A stretch of DNA of 64,000 bases from positions 4,232,899 through 4,296,898 of the forward strand of contig NZ_CP025572.1 of the NCBI RefSeq assembly GCF_018336975.1. Reading direction: 5' to 3'. The position numbers were made by a program, and so were the translations under genes. Of this stretch, positions 7,127 to 15,736 are shown piece by piece (the first letter of the stretch is position 1; each line of letters starts with the position of its first letter). The stretch comes from Marinomonas sp. CT5. GTDB lineage: Bacteria; Pseudomonadota; Gammaproteobacteria; Pseudomonadales; Marinomonadaceae. The notes under the pieces are model-generated. The model was not told where the DNA came from. It worked only from the letters and a program-made list of their open reading frames with translations, and did no database searches.

Positions 7127-7179
7127 GAGATAGGCTCCTTTCTTAGTGCTAGAGCTGACAAATTTGAGCACTAGTCAAC

Positions 7180-7380
7180 TTAAGAACCTTTTGCTGCTAT
7201 CGAGTAAATAAGCCCTGAGCCTAATGCCGTATTAGTAACCGTTATGGTCTGAATCTGTTGCTGAGCATGAGTAGCATTTTCAGAGGCTTTACCCAATGAA
7301 TCCGCCACCATATTCAGATACATATCTCGAGAGCTAACCGGTGCCCATTCGGATAACATTTTTTCTATATCAATTGGCAT
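7180..7380 (-). CDS. Short RebB-like protein, 66 aa
   Basis: A divergent, short RebB-like protein. After a distinct N-terminus (MPIDIEKMLSEW) it has the pattern MVADSLGKASENATHAQQQ followed by TNTALGSGLIYSIA, matching the central helical core of the family. ATG preceded by AAAGGAA. It sits between the regulator gene and the rebB array, upstream of the candidate sigma-54 site, and so may have its own promoter or be read from the regulator gene. It could be a nucleator or cap of the R-body; that is speculation. Confidence 0.72.
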   Translation of the reverse strand: MPIDIEKMLSEWAPVSSRDMYLNMVADSLGKASENATHAQQQIQTITVTNTALGSGLIYSIAAKGS

Positions 7381-7477
7381 ATTCGATTCCTTTATTTACT
7401 TCTTAAAATTGATATTAAGCATTTCTTTTCTTATAAACTCTGTCCTAACGATTAATAATCTGGTGTTTTCAATGCAA

Positions 7478-8671
7478 TCACATACTAAGAGAAATATTTT
7501 TATCTAATCGTAGTTTTTGGCGATATTGCCTTGGTGTACAGCCAATATAACGTTTAAACATTTTTTCAAAGTGACTTAAATCACCAAATCCAGATTGCAA
7601 ACTAATATCGGTTATTTTCATCTGAGGGGATGATTCTATAAGTTGCTTGGCGTACCGGACTCTGACCTGAACCAATATAGATTTAAAAGATAAATCTAAA
7701 TGGTTTCTAAAAAGAAAAGAGAGGTGTGAAGGGCTAGTGCAAGCCATATTGGAGAGATCAGAAAGCGATATATCTTCTTTAAAATTTTCGCCTATATATA
7801 TTATGGCTTTCTTAAGACCAGGATGAACGTGATCAAATTGTTCAATATCTTGTGCCAGTATTTTTCCAATCGTGTCAAATTGATCATTTGTTTTTTCAAT
7901 AAGATTTAATGCAAGAACGTCTTCTTTGGTTATGTTGCCATCACAGCCGGAGGCCAATAAAAACAACACTCTTTGCAACTGATCTAGATTTTCAGGCCAG
8001 TCATAACTTATCAATAAATCTATGGCGATGCTTTCTACATGACTAAGAGAAAATTTATTAAGGACATAATCGATGTGTAACTTAAGATCTTCTTTTCTCT
8101 CTCGTAATGCGGGTATATGTATTTCTAAATGAGGCACGCTAGAGCCAAAGATCTTGGCTATAAATTGAGGAGAATCAAAATTAGAAATTAACGAATTAGT
8201 ACAAGAAATAATAAGGCGAGTTTTATTTTTAAATAACTTTTTATTGAAATCAGTTCTAGTAAATACGTCGATTAGATAGGTTTTAACATTCTCAGGCAAA
8301 AGATCAACTTCAGATAGATAAAGTGTTCCACCTGGAGAATTTGATATACTTTTTTCTAAAAACCTATTATAGCTAACAATGTCTGCGATATTAGAGGGCA
8401 CGTATATAAAAGACGCCTTATCAAATCCTCTACGTTTATGTATTTGCTTTGCTACTGAAACCTTTTCAGTACCGACCTCTCCAGAAATAAAAATTGGGTA
8501 GCTTATTCTCGAAGAGAAATCTATTTGATTACGAATCCGAGTAATATTATAAGATTCACCAATAATAGGATATTCCTCTTGAAAAAAAAAAGAACTGTCG
8601 GATTCTATATTTGTATGATTTTTATTGTCTTTCACTTCAAATTCCTTTTGTATAGTTATGATGTTGAACAT
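7478..8671 (-). CDS. Regulator: degenerate sigma-54-activator AAA+ domain fused to AraC-type HTH
   Basis: A 397-residue predicted transcription factor. Residues ~30-260 resemble the AAA+ domain of sigma-54 activators: YPIIGES start, Walker A position GEVGTEK, Walker B position GGTLYLSEVD, and the arginine-finger motif ALRERKEDL. Yet the Walker A Gly is replaced by Glu, the Walker B Asp by Ser, and the sigma-54-contacting GAFTGA loop is missing altogether. Residues ~285-390 form an AraC/XylS DNA-binding domain with two helix-turn-helices (LSDLSNMACTSPSHLSFLFR and ITDISLQSGFGDLSHFEKMF). It therefore probably acts as an AraC-type regulator and not as an ATP-driven sigma-54 activator. It lies directly upstream of the reb genes on the same strand and is the likely controller of R-body production. 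The start ATG has only a weak ribosome-binding site. Confidence 0.85.
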   Translation of the reverse strand: MFNIITIQKEFEVKDNKNHTNIESDSSFFFQEEYPIIGESYNITRIRNQIDFSSRISYPIFISGEVGTEKVSVAKQIHKRRGFDKASFIYVPSNIADIVSYNRFLEKSISNSPGGTLYLSEVDLLPENVKTYLIDVFTRTDFNKKLFKNKTRLIISCTNSLISNFDSPQFIAKIFGSSVPHLEIHIPALRERKEDLKLHIDYVLNKFSLSHVESIAIDLLISYDWPENLDQLQRVLFLLASGCDGNITKEDVLALNLIEKTNDQFDTIGKILAQDIEQFDHVHPGLKKAIIYIGENFKEDISLSDLSNMACTSPSHLSFLFRNHLDLSFKSILVQVRVRYAKQLIESSPQMKITDISLQSGFGDLSHFEKMFKRYIGCTPRQYRQKLRLDKNISLSM

Positions 8672-8764
8672 ATATACTAAGTCTGCATCATTTTTTTATA
8701 TTGGCTAAAAACATTATTTTTTCAGTCAAAACGATTAAGTAAATGAGTCTGGAGGCTTAAAAAA

Positions 8765-8807
8765 CTGAGAGAATTGAGAGGAGTTTGAGAGAATTGAGAG
8801 AATTGAA
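8765..8807. repeat. Short tandem GAGAGAATT-type repeats
   Basis: Four imperfect units of the form GAGAGAATT or GAGAGGAGTTT follow each other with a period of about 9-11 bases. They lie about 95-135 bases upstream of the reb regulator start. Spacing near one helical turn would suit repeated protein binding, but this could also be simple-sequence drift. Confidence 0.5.
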
Positions 8808-8846
8808 TAAAAAAATCACTCTATAAAAATAATATAGAGTGATTTA
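8806..8846 (-). terminator. Terminator of the MATE gene
   Basis: Stem AATCACTCTAT with ATAGAGTGATT, eleven perfect pairs, followed on the minus strand by a run of T. It ends the transcript of the pump gene at 8915-10243 and insulates the reb regulator. Confidence 0.8.
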
Positions 8847-8914
8847 AAAATAGTAATCATCAAGATAGAGGAATTAACAAAACAACAATTAAAACAACAA
8901 TATTATTTTCTTAT

Positions 8915-10243
8915 TCATTTTAATGAATATACAACTTGCTTAAGCGCTCTTCGATACATACTCCAAGCACACACACCGGCCAGCACATTACCAACCAAAA
9001 CACCAAAGAATAAACCTTTCAGTCCCGCAATCTCTGAACCAACCCACAAACAAGGTAAGAAGAAAGCAAATAGACGCAATGCCGAGATAGTCAGAGCCGT
9101 ATAGGATTTGCCTAACGCATTAGAGATAGACACCATCAACATACAGATGCCGAGTAAACCAAGGCTCACGGGGACTATCATCAGATGCCAATGCAATATC
9201 GACGAGACTTCTTCGTCGCTGGTCATCAAGTTCGCCAACATGCCAGAAATAAAGAAGGTAATCACCGCGATCGCCAATTGAAAGGATAAAACAAAGCGGC
9301 ACGCCAAGCGCACAACGTAACGCACATCGTCCAAACGGCCTTCACCGAGCAAGCGCCCGACCATAGGCGGCATAGACATAGTCAGCGCCAACACAGCGAC
9401 GATAGAGAAAAATTCAAAGCGCGACCCCAGCGCCCAAGAGGCGACCGCCGCCGTACCAAATCCAGCGATCAACTTGGTCGCTAACATAGAAGACACTGGC
9501 GGTAATAACTGACTGATCATGGCCGGCCCCATGATATGACCAATAGAAGCCAAACTTTTGCCAATATTCAGATCTTGCCAATCAAAAGTAATCCAATGCT
9601 TGCGCGCTACTTTGGGCGCAACGATCAAGGTGCCCAGACCAAATGCCACGGTCGTTGCCATAGCCGCACCATTCAAACCAAGATCCAAGGTAAAGATAAA
9701 AATCGGGTCCAACACTAGATTCAACATGCTGGTAACTATCATCATGATACCTGGCAACATGGTGTTCCCATTAGATCGACAAATGCTGTAATAAAAATAG
9801 ATAAGCGCCCCAACCCATGCGCTAAGCAGCCAATGGGGCCAATAAGAATCGATAACGGGATAGACTGAATCTGGCGCGCTCAATAACGCCAAAATAGGAT
9901 GACGCAATAGCCAAATAATCACGCTAAAGAAAGCAATCCCCACGCTACCCATCAACAATACCAAACCACCTAACTGTTTGGCATAACGATTGTTTCCAGC
10001 GCCCAAAGCACGGGAAATTATCGCTGTTGTGGCAATGCCTAACCCCACCTGCAGACCAATCACAATCATCTGAATTGGCAAGGTAAAACCTTGTGCAGCC
10101 AAAGGCAAACGTCCTAACTGTCCGATAAAAGCACTGTCCACCAGCTGAAAGCTCATCAAAGACAACACACCAAACAACATGGGCCATGTCATAGAAAAAA
10201 GCTGCTTAGCTAGGGAATCAGATTGGAGAACATTAGAGGACAT
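8915..10243 (-). CDS. MATE-family efflux transporter
   Basis: An inner-membrane multidrug/sodium (or proton) antiporter of the MATE (NorM/DinF) superfamily. The 442 residues hold about twelve hydrophobic helices in two similar halves. The family's N-terminal pattern is visible: TWPMLFGVLSLMSFQLVDS, then FIGQLGRLPLAAQGF and the GLGIATTAIISRALGAG stretch. The start was placed at ATG 10243; a TTG four codons upstream is the alternative, and neither has a strong ribosome-binding site. It is followed by a clear terminator and preceded, after 100 bases, by a second efflux gene on the same strand. Substrates cannot be told from sequence. Confidence 0.88.
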   Translation of the reverse strand: MSSNVLQSDSLAKQLFSMTWPMLFGVLSLMSFQLVDSAFIGQLGRLPLAAQGFTLPIQMIVIGLQVGLGIATTAIISRALGAGNNRYAKQLGGLVLLMGSVGIAFFSVIIWLLRHPILALLSAPDSVYPVIDSYWPHWLLSAWVGALIYFYYSICRSNGNTMLPGIMMIVTSMLNLVLDPIFIFTLDLGLNGAAMATTVAFGLGTLIVAPKVARKHWITFDWQDLNIGKSLASIGHIMGPAMISQLLPPVSSMLATKLIAGFGTAAVASWALGSRFEFFSIVAVLALTMSMPPMVGRLLGEGRLDDVRYVVRLACRFVLSFQLAIAVITFFISGMLANLMTSDEEVSSILHWHLMIVPVSLGLLGICMLMVSISNALGKSYTALTISALRLFAFFLPCLWVGSEIAGLKGLFFGVLVGNVLAGVCAWSMYRRALKQVVYSLK

Positions 10244-10343
10244 AGATGGGCTCAAATTAAATAACAGAGCCCATAGTTTACCTTATTTTGCTATAGACAG
10301 GACGTAGACAAACAGACGGATTAAAACAATGCAGAATAAAATC

Positions 10344-11582
10344 TTATTCTTCTGGATAGGTTTTGCTGGCGAGGTAACCGTATCTCAGCATGATCAAGGC
10401 GACGGCCGAAAACAACACAAAACCAACCGCCAAAGGAACAAGGGTAAAGTTATAAAACTGCCCCAAGATCGCGGCCAAAATAATGGCAATCAAACTGGAA
10501 AGAGACGAAATCAGAGAGGTTCCAAGCCCAGCCACTTTACCCAATGGCTCCATCGCCATCGCATTCACATTGCCAAAAATCATCCCAAGGCAAGAAAACA
10601 TCACCACACCCAACACCATGAATAAACCAAAGGGCGGCACGCCATCAAAACTTAAAGACAACCCTAACAAAATCAGCGCCATGGTTAACATCACACTTAA
10701 TGCACCAACCACACAGCGCAACATGCCGACACGCATCACGATCTTGCCATTAGAGAAGTTAATAATAGCGGAACCGATCGCTAAAATAGCGAAGAACAAT
10801 GGGAAACGATCACCCGTCTCATACACATCCTGAAAGATCGACTGGGCGGTGCTGATATAAAGCATAACCGCACCAAACACACAGCCTAACAAAATGGTGT
10901 AAGCCACCACATCACGACGGCTTAAGACAAACCGAATATCTAACCAAATACGCTCCCAACGCAGAGGAATACGGTTTTCTATGGCTAATGTTTCTGGCTG
11001 ACGTAATAACAACCAAATACCGGCGACGGCAGACTGCGTCATTAACAACACAAAAATCCAGCGCCAATCAGCCATCTTAACCACCAACTGCCCTACCGAA
11101 GGCGCTAACATAGGCACAAGAAGAAAGATCATCATCACAAAGGACATAATACGAGCCATGGCCGCGCCTTTGTACATATCTCGAATCAAGGCCCGCGAGG
11201 CAATCTTAGGGCCTGCGACACCAAAGCCTTGAATCATTCGCCCGATTAAAAACGCTTCAATCGAAGACGCTAGCAAAGCAATTACAGACCCAACCAAATA
11301 AACACTAATGCCTAGCAAAATACTTTTCTTGCGCCCAATCGCATCTGACAAAGGACCAAATACTATCTCGCCAAATACCATCCCCAAAATCATCGCTGAG
11401 ACAATCCACTGGGTTTTCTGGTAGTCCACAATCGCCAAAGACTCCGCAATATGTGGAAACGCCGGCAACATGGCATCCATACTTAACGCAGTGAGAGACA
11501 TCATTAGAGCAAATAAAGCCACTAATTCACGCTCAGATAAACGTTTTATTTGTGAGATAGGTTGTGGAGTTAAGAGAGACAT
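10344..11582 (-). CDS. MFS drug-resistance transporter, Bcr/CflA type
   Basis: A 412-residue major facilitator with twelve predicted helices. The MFS motif A is present as GPLSDAIGRKKSILLG after helix 2, and the motif-C-like GFGVAGPKIASRALIRD in the fifth helix region matches the Bcr/CflA (DHA1) drug:proton antiporter group. Helix 1 contains the group's ALSMDAMLPAFPHIA. ATG with AGGAAAAGG upstream. Gene on the same strand as the MATE pump; substrate unknown. Confidence 0.88.
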   Translation of the reverse strand: MSLLTPQPISQIKRLSERELVALFALMMSLTALSMDAMLPAFPHIAESLAIVDYQKTQWIVSAMILGMVFGEIVFGPLSDAIGRKKSILLGISVYLVGSVIALLASSIEAFLIGRMIQGFGVAGPKIASRALIRDMYKGAAMARIMSFVMMIFLLVPMLAPSVGQLVVKMADWRWIFVLLMTQSAVAGIWLLLRQPETLAIENRIPLRWERIWLDIRFVLSRRDVVAYTILLGCVFGAVMLYISTAQSIFQDVYETGDRFPLFFAILAIGSAIINFSNGKIVMRVGMLRCVVGALSVMLTMALILLGLSLSFDGVPPFGLFMVLGVVMFSCLGMIFGNVNAMAMEPLGKVAGLGTSLISSLSSLIAIILAAILGQFYNFTLVPLAVGFVLFSAVALIMLRYGYLASKTYPEE

Positions 11583-11644
11583 CCTTTTCCTTAGTGATGG
11601 ATAAAATAGGGCACTAGTTTACTCGCTTCCTATGGCTTCTCCAA

Positions 11645-13003
11645 TTAATTAGACGGAGCTCTCGCTAACAAATCTTGTACAGCGTGTTTTACCTCTCGTG
11701 TTAACTCAAACTCATCCACACCAATTACTTGGCCGTTTTCTATCACCCGCTTACCGTTAACAAAACTGTGTTTAATTAGCGCAGGTTCACCACATAAGAT
11801 GGGCGCTTCTAATGGGCTGTGGACGCCAGCAAAACGGGGGGCATCAAGAGAATACAAAACTAAATCCGCCGCATAACCTTCAGCAATTTGACCTGTTTTT
11901 AACCCTAAAAGCTCGGCTCCATTCTGCGTCCCCCATTTAAGTACCTGCTCTACTTTTGTGGCCGCAGGGCCGCTATGTGTTCGATGTAATAACCAAGCGA
12001 GATTCAATTCTTGAAGCATCGAAGCATTTTCACTAGAAGCAGATCCATCCACTCCCAAGGTAATAGGAATACCAGCATTTTCCATCGCCAGAACTGGCGC
12101 AATACCACTACCAAGTCGACAGTTTGATGTTGGACAATGAGCTATTCGAGTCTGAGTTTGTGCTAGTAATTCAATAGCATGCTCATCCGCTTGCACTAAG
12201 TGAGCAAACCACACGTCATCGCCTAACCAATCACATTTGGCAGCATAATCTATGGCGCTCATGCCAAAATTTTGTTGTGCCATTTGTTCATCAAAAGACA
12301 CTTCTAATAAATGAGAGTGACGAAGCAAATTACGCTCTCTTGCCCATTGTGCGTAACTGCGTAAATCTTCTGCTGGAGAGGTATGAATCAAACTCGTAGG
12401 CGCAACGACCAAACGACGCATACTAAATGGACTGGCATCATGATAACGCTTATAGGAAGCATCGAGCCGATCGAGCGATAAGTCCAAAGTCTCGGGGTTA
12501 ATACCACTGTCTTTCATGCCTTTGTGGCTACCTTGCGCAGTAGCCGCCCCACGACATAAAACCAGACGGATACCCAAGTCTTCCGCTGCGCGCCAAACCG
12601 CATCTTCTAGCTCAGGAGACGTGTTCGCATGATACAAATAATGATGATCGGCACAGGTCGTCACGCCAGAACGAAGTTGTTCATACAAACCAAGCTTTGC
12701 TGCAACATACATTAAGTCAGGAGTAATCTGCGGCCAAAAGCGATAAGGCACACTGGCCAACCATTCTCCTAATCCTTGGTTTAAACCTGCTGGTACGCCT
12801 TTTAAAATTGATTGAGCAAGATGATGATGAGTATTCACAAAACCCGGATAAACTACGCAGTGTGATGCGTCTATTAATTCATCGTCAGACTCGCGATCTA
12901 ATGTGGGAGCAATGGCGACTATCACGCCATCATGAATACGGATATCTTGAGGAATTTCATAACCTACAACGGCTTTGGCTTGGCGGATTAAATACTGGGG
13001 CAT
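11645..13003 (-). CDS. ATZ/TRZ-type amidohydrolase (8-oxoguanine deaminase-like)
   Basis: A 452-residue cytoplasmic metal-dependent amidohydrolase. The metal-binding VNTHHHLAQS is at about residues 57-66; later come HSHLLEVSFDE, FAHLVQADEHA and the final metal Asp in TLGVDGSASSENASM. This arrangement fits the subgroup of 8-oxoguanine, isoxanthopterin and hydroxytriazine deaminases, which remove an amino group from a purine-like ring. The start ATG follows AAAGGAGAG. It is divergent, over 553 bases, from a periplasmic binding protein of the NMT1/THI5 type, which commonly binds pyrimidine- or purine-like compounds, so the two may serve the same substrate. The exact substrate is not determined. 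Confidence 0.8.
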   Translation of the reverse strand: MPQYLIRQAKAVVGYEIPQDIRIHDGVIVAIAPTLDRESDDELIDASHCVVYPGFVNTHHHLAQSILKGVPAGLNQGLGEWLASVPYRFWPQITPDLMYVAAKLGLYEQLRSGVTTCADHHYLYHANTSPELEDAVWRAAEDLGIRLVLCRGAATAQGSHKGMKDSGINPETLDLSLDRLDASYKRYHDASPFSMRRLVVAPTSLIHTSPAEDLRSYAQWARERNLLRHSHLLEVSFDEQMAQQNFGMSAIDYAAKCDWLGDDVWFAHLVQADEHAIELLAQTQTRIAHCPTSNCRLGSGIAPVLAMENAGIPITLGVDGSASSENASMLQELNLAWLLHRTHSGPAATKVEQVLKWGTQNGAELLGLKTGQIAEGYAADLVLYSLDAPRFAGVHSPLEAPILCGEPALIKHSFVNGKRVIENGQVIGVDEFELTREVKHAVQDLLARAPSN

Positions 13004-13556
13004 AACACTCTCCTTTTATTAGGAAAGAGCAATGTCCAGGCCATAAGGCTTAACCGCTTCTACTCTTTAAATTCTAGATCGAATGAAACGAAAATAAGCA
13101 AACCCTATACCAGTCTTAATAACATCAACAGGCATGCCTCATAATAGAAAAATCGTCCTATTTGGCGCACTATTACTCATACTTATTAGTGCAAGGATGC
13201 CATTCATCGCCCAACTCAAGTGCATAAAAAGAACGAAACCTCACTTAATGATCCGCTTTATAAGCAAAATTTCTGGCCTGCTTGTTGCTTAGTAGTAAAA
13301 AGCGCAAACATTTTATGCGCTGCAATGAGTAGAAGCGGTCAAATTTGGTATCAAGTGTCAACAAACCAAGTTCGGGCATTGCTCACTGCCTTATCGACAA
13401 CCCAAAGAGGATGTCGAAAGGGAAGTGACAGCCGTTTCCATTTTACTCGACTGTGTACCCAGCCCTCTCGCTCTTTCCTCATCTTGTTTTCTTTGTGGTT
13501 GTTTCAGAGATCAACTTTGGCTTGCCTTGAAAAGCACAGCGAAACTAGGATGAAGC
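13004..13556. other. 553-base divergent intergenic region
   Basis: It separates the amidohydrolase gene (minus) from the binding-protein gene (plus) and must hold the promoters of both. I see a weak inverted repeat (GCACTA/TAGTGC around 13161-13187), one possible small frame (13134-13292), and no riboswitch of a class I can recognise. Confidence 0.5.
13134..13292 (+). CDS. Possible small membrane protein, 52 aa
   Basis: Frame from ATG 13134 to TAG 13292. The product has a basic N-terminus (MPHNRK), one hydrophobic stretch (IVLFGALLLILISA) and a basic tail. The ribosome-binding site is poor (ACAGGC). It may be a remnant of a transporter N-terminus or chance. Confidence 0.2.
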   Translation: MPHNRKIVLFGALLLILISARMPFIAQLKCIKRTKPHLMIRFISKISGLLVA

Positions 13557-14579
13557 ATGGAGAAAACAATGAACCAAACACGAAGAACCTCTCTCTTCCA
13601 AACTATCTGCCTAGCTGGGGTCATCACATTTACAGCGTTAAGTGCAAATACCGCATTGGCCGCTGATAAAGTAAAATTTCAGCTCGATTGGCTACCAGGA
13701 GGCGACAAAGCGCCAATTTATGTGGGTATCAAAAAAGGCTTTTTCAACGAGATGGATTTAGATGTCACCGTAGCCAGCGGCCGAGGCTCCACCGACGCCA
13801 TTAGTAAACTCGCTACAGGGAACGCCGACATGGGGCTATCTGATCTAGTCGCCTTGCTCATGGCAAAAGCTGAAAATGATGTTCCTGTTTCAGCGGTTTA
13901 TTCTGTCTTTAGTAAAGCGCCCCACGCCTTTTTTGTACCGGCAGACTCAGACATAACACACGTCAAAGACGTTGCCGGAAAACGTATCGCAACCTCACCT
14001 TACACGTCATCAAATGTCTTCTTACCTTTGCTTCTAGACGTCAATGGCGTTGCTCCAAGCAGCATTAAATTGGTTAAAGCGGACGCTGGTGCCTTAAACC
14101 CAATGTTACTTTCCGGTAACATCGACGTCGTGATTTCTTGGGTAACTGACACTGTGATCTACCAACAACAAGCCAAAAGTGCTGGCCAAACATTGCGCGT
14201 GTTACCTTGGTACGATGCGGGGTTAGAGTTCTACTCAACGTCCGTGATTGCCTCAGATCGCTTTATCAATGCGCACCCAGATACCACAAAGCGCTTTGTA
14301 AAAGCCTATAAAAAAGCCATCGACTACACTTGGAAGCACCCTGAAGAAAGTGGAAAAATCGTTCATGAGATGGTCCCAGAAGTCGATGCCAGTACAGCGA
14401 CGGACACCATTAATTCCATTAAATCTTTGGTATATAACGCCGTCAGCGACCAAGATGGCTACGGTGCATTTACTAAAGAACGACTCGCCACAACATGGAA
14501 ATGGACGGCAAAAGCGCAGAATATTTCAGTGGACAGCTTCAATCCAGAAGCTGCTGTAAACCGCCAATTTATACCTTAA
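13557..14579 (+). CDS. ABC transporter substrate-binding protein, NMT1/THI5 family
   Basis: A 340-residue periplasmic binding protein. A signal peptide is visible (TSLFQTICLAGVITFTALS, cleavage after ALA-A near residue 36). The mature part begins with the family's FQLDWLPGGDKAPIYVGIKK and GFFNEMDLDVTV, as in ThiY and pyrimidine- or nitrate-binding relatives. ATGs at 13557 and 13569 both have a ribosome-binding site. No permease or ATPase gene is adjacent, so it is an orphan that must use components encoded elsewhere, or the transporter was lost. A terminator follows. Confidence 0.87.
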   Translation: MEKTMNQTRRTSLFQTICLAGVITFTALSANTALAADKVKFQLDWLPGGDKAPIYVGIKKGFFNEMDLDVTVASGRGSTDAISKLATGNADMGLSDLVALLMAKAENDVPVSAVYSVFSKAPHAFFVPADSDITHVKDVAGKRIATSPYTSSNVFLPLLLDVNGVAPSSIKLVKADAGALNPMLLSGNIDVVISWVTDTVIYQQQAKSAGQTLRVLPWYDAGLEFYSTSVIASDRFINAHPDTTKRFVKAYKKAIDYTWKHPEESGKIVHEMVPEVDASTATDTINSIKSLVYNAVSDQDGYGAFTKERLATTWKWTAKAQNISVDSFNPEAAVNRQFIP

Positions 14580-14602
14580 TTTAGGGTCATACCCAAGAGG
14601 TC

Positions 14603-14632
14603 AAAAAAGCCCATTTTTGGGCTTTTTTTATT
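14603..14632 (+). terminator. Terminator of the binding-protein gene
   Basis: AAAAAGCCCA pairs with TGGGCTTTTT around a short loop and is followed by a T run. Confidence 0.85.
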
Positions 14633-14700
14633 GTTATTAGACGAAAATCGCTTCCATTTAGAGTAAGATGACATTATTAAAAATAACAATAGAGGTCGAT

Positions 14701-15645
14701 ATGGATATAGGTCTGGCCAAGCATCTTAAACTTAACCAATTACGCTTAATTTCGGTCATTGCCGAGCACGGTCAGCTCGGTATTGCGGCGGATGAAATGG
14801 CGATGACACAACCTGCAGCATCGCGTATGTTGAGTGAAATAGAACAAACCATTGGTACACGTTTATTTATCCGTCACGCCAAAGGCATGGAACCAACTTT
14901 AGTCGGGCAAGCCGTGGCACGTCGCGCCCATAACCTGTTGGTAGAATTGCGTGACCTTGCTCGCGAAGTCGGTGAGCTAAAGGAAGGTGGCGGTGGCACC
15001 ACAGCCATTGGTGCAGTAACTGGTGCGGCGGTGGGGTTTGTCATCCCAGCCATTCAGCAGTTACGAGCCATAGCACCAAAAGCCGAAATTGATATTAACG
15101 TGGATACCAGTGACATTCTGGTACGTGATCTTATCGCCGGACACAACGACTTTGTGCTCGCACGAATTCCCAAACAATACGACGCCAACGAGTTCGAAAT
15201 TTACCCCGCTCGCACGGAATCGGTCACTCTCATGGTTCGTAAAGACCACCCATTAGCCAGTTTAGATAACGTGAAAATTCGTGACCTTGCGCACTTTGAA
15301 TGGGTCATGCAATCCCACCGAGCGCCAATACGTGAAGCCGTCGAGGCGGCTTTTATGGAAGAACGTGCCGAGCTGCCATTGAGCATAACCAATAGTACGT
15401 CTTTATTGGCATTGATTGCCATTCTGGTGTCTTCCAACGCCATAGCCCCAATGGCAAGGGAAGTAAGCGATTTATTGGTTGGACACCAAGTAAAGGCCGA
15501 TTTGAAGGCACTCAAACTAGACAGAAAAATAATCATGAGCCCTTATTATTTGTTGCAAATGCGCGGTCGCCAGCTATCACCCCTTGCCAACCAACTGAAA
15601 CGATTGGTGCTGGCTGAGCTGGAACAAAAACCCACCAATACTTAA
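14701..15645 (+). CDS. LysR-type regulator, GbpR-like
   Basis: A 314-residue LysR-family regulator. The winged HTH occupies about residues 8-65 (LNQLRLISVIAEHGQLGIAA followed by MAMTQPAASRMLSEIEQ); the rest is the effector-binding domain. The start was set at ATG 14701; an upstream in-frame ATG (14668) would add eleven residues not usual for the family. It converges on the sugar-oxidation operon at 15737-24909. In Agrobacterium and Azospirillum a LysR protein (GbpR) next to chvE controls the same kind of transporter, so this is the likely regulator of that operon. Confidence 0.85.
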   Translation: MDIGLAKHLKLNQLRLISVIAEHGQLGIAADEMAMTQPAASRMLSEIEQTIGTRLFIRHAKGMEPTLVGQAVARRAHNLLVELRDLAREVGELKEGGGGTTAIGAVTGAAVGFVIPAIQQLRAIAPKAEIDINVDTSDILVRDLIAGHNDFVLARIPKQYDANEFEIYPARTESVTLMVRKDHPLASLDNVKIRDLAHFEWVMQSHRAPIREAVEAAFMEERAELPLSITNSTSLLALIAILVSSNAIAPMAREVSDLLVGHQVKADLKALKLDRKIIMSPYYLLQMRGRQLSPLANQLKRLVLAELEQKPTNT

Positions 15646-15687
15646 ACAAAAAAAAGCGAGTCGGTTGCTTTCAAAACCGAACTCGCC
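15646..15687 (-). terminator. Terminator of the sugar-oxidation operon
   Basis: Read on the minus strand, GCGAGTTCGGTTTTG pairs with the GCAACCGACTCGC side with one mismatch, followed by eight or more T. It ends the operon whose last gene is at 15737 and lies just after the convergent LysR gene. Confidence 0.75.
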
Positions 15688-15736
15688 TAATAACCCGCCT
15701 TGGGCTCTTAACAAAAATTATTTCTAAACCTAACAA

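Noticed and set aside
8765..8807. Repeats as a CRISPR array
   Set aside because: Units are about ten bases with no unique spacers; no cas genes in the window.
13004..13556. Purine or TPP riboswitch for the deaminase or binding-protein gene
   Set aside because: None of the conserved core sequences of these riboswitches is visible on either strand.
13220..13666. 148-codon plus-strand frame across the divergent intergenic region
   Set aside because: It lacks a ribosome-binding site, has no family features and runs into the binding-protein gene in another frame.
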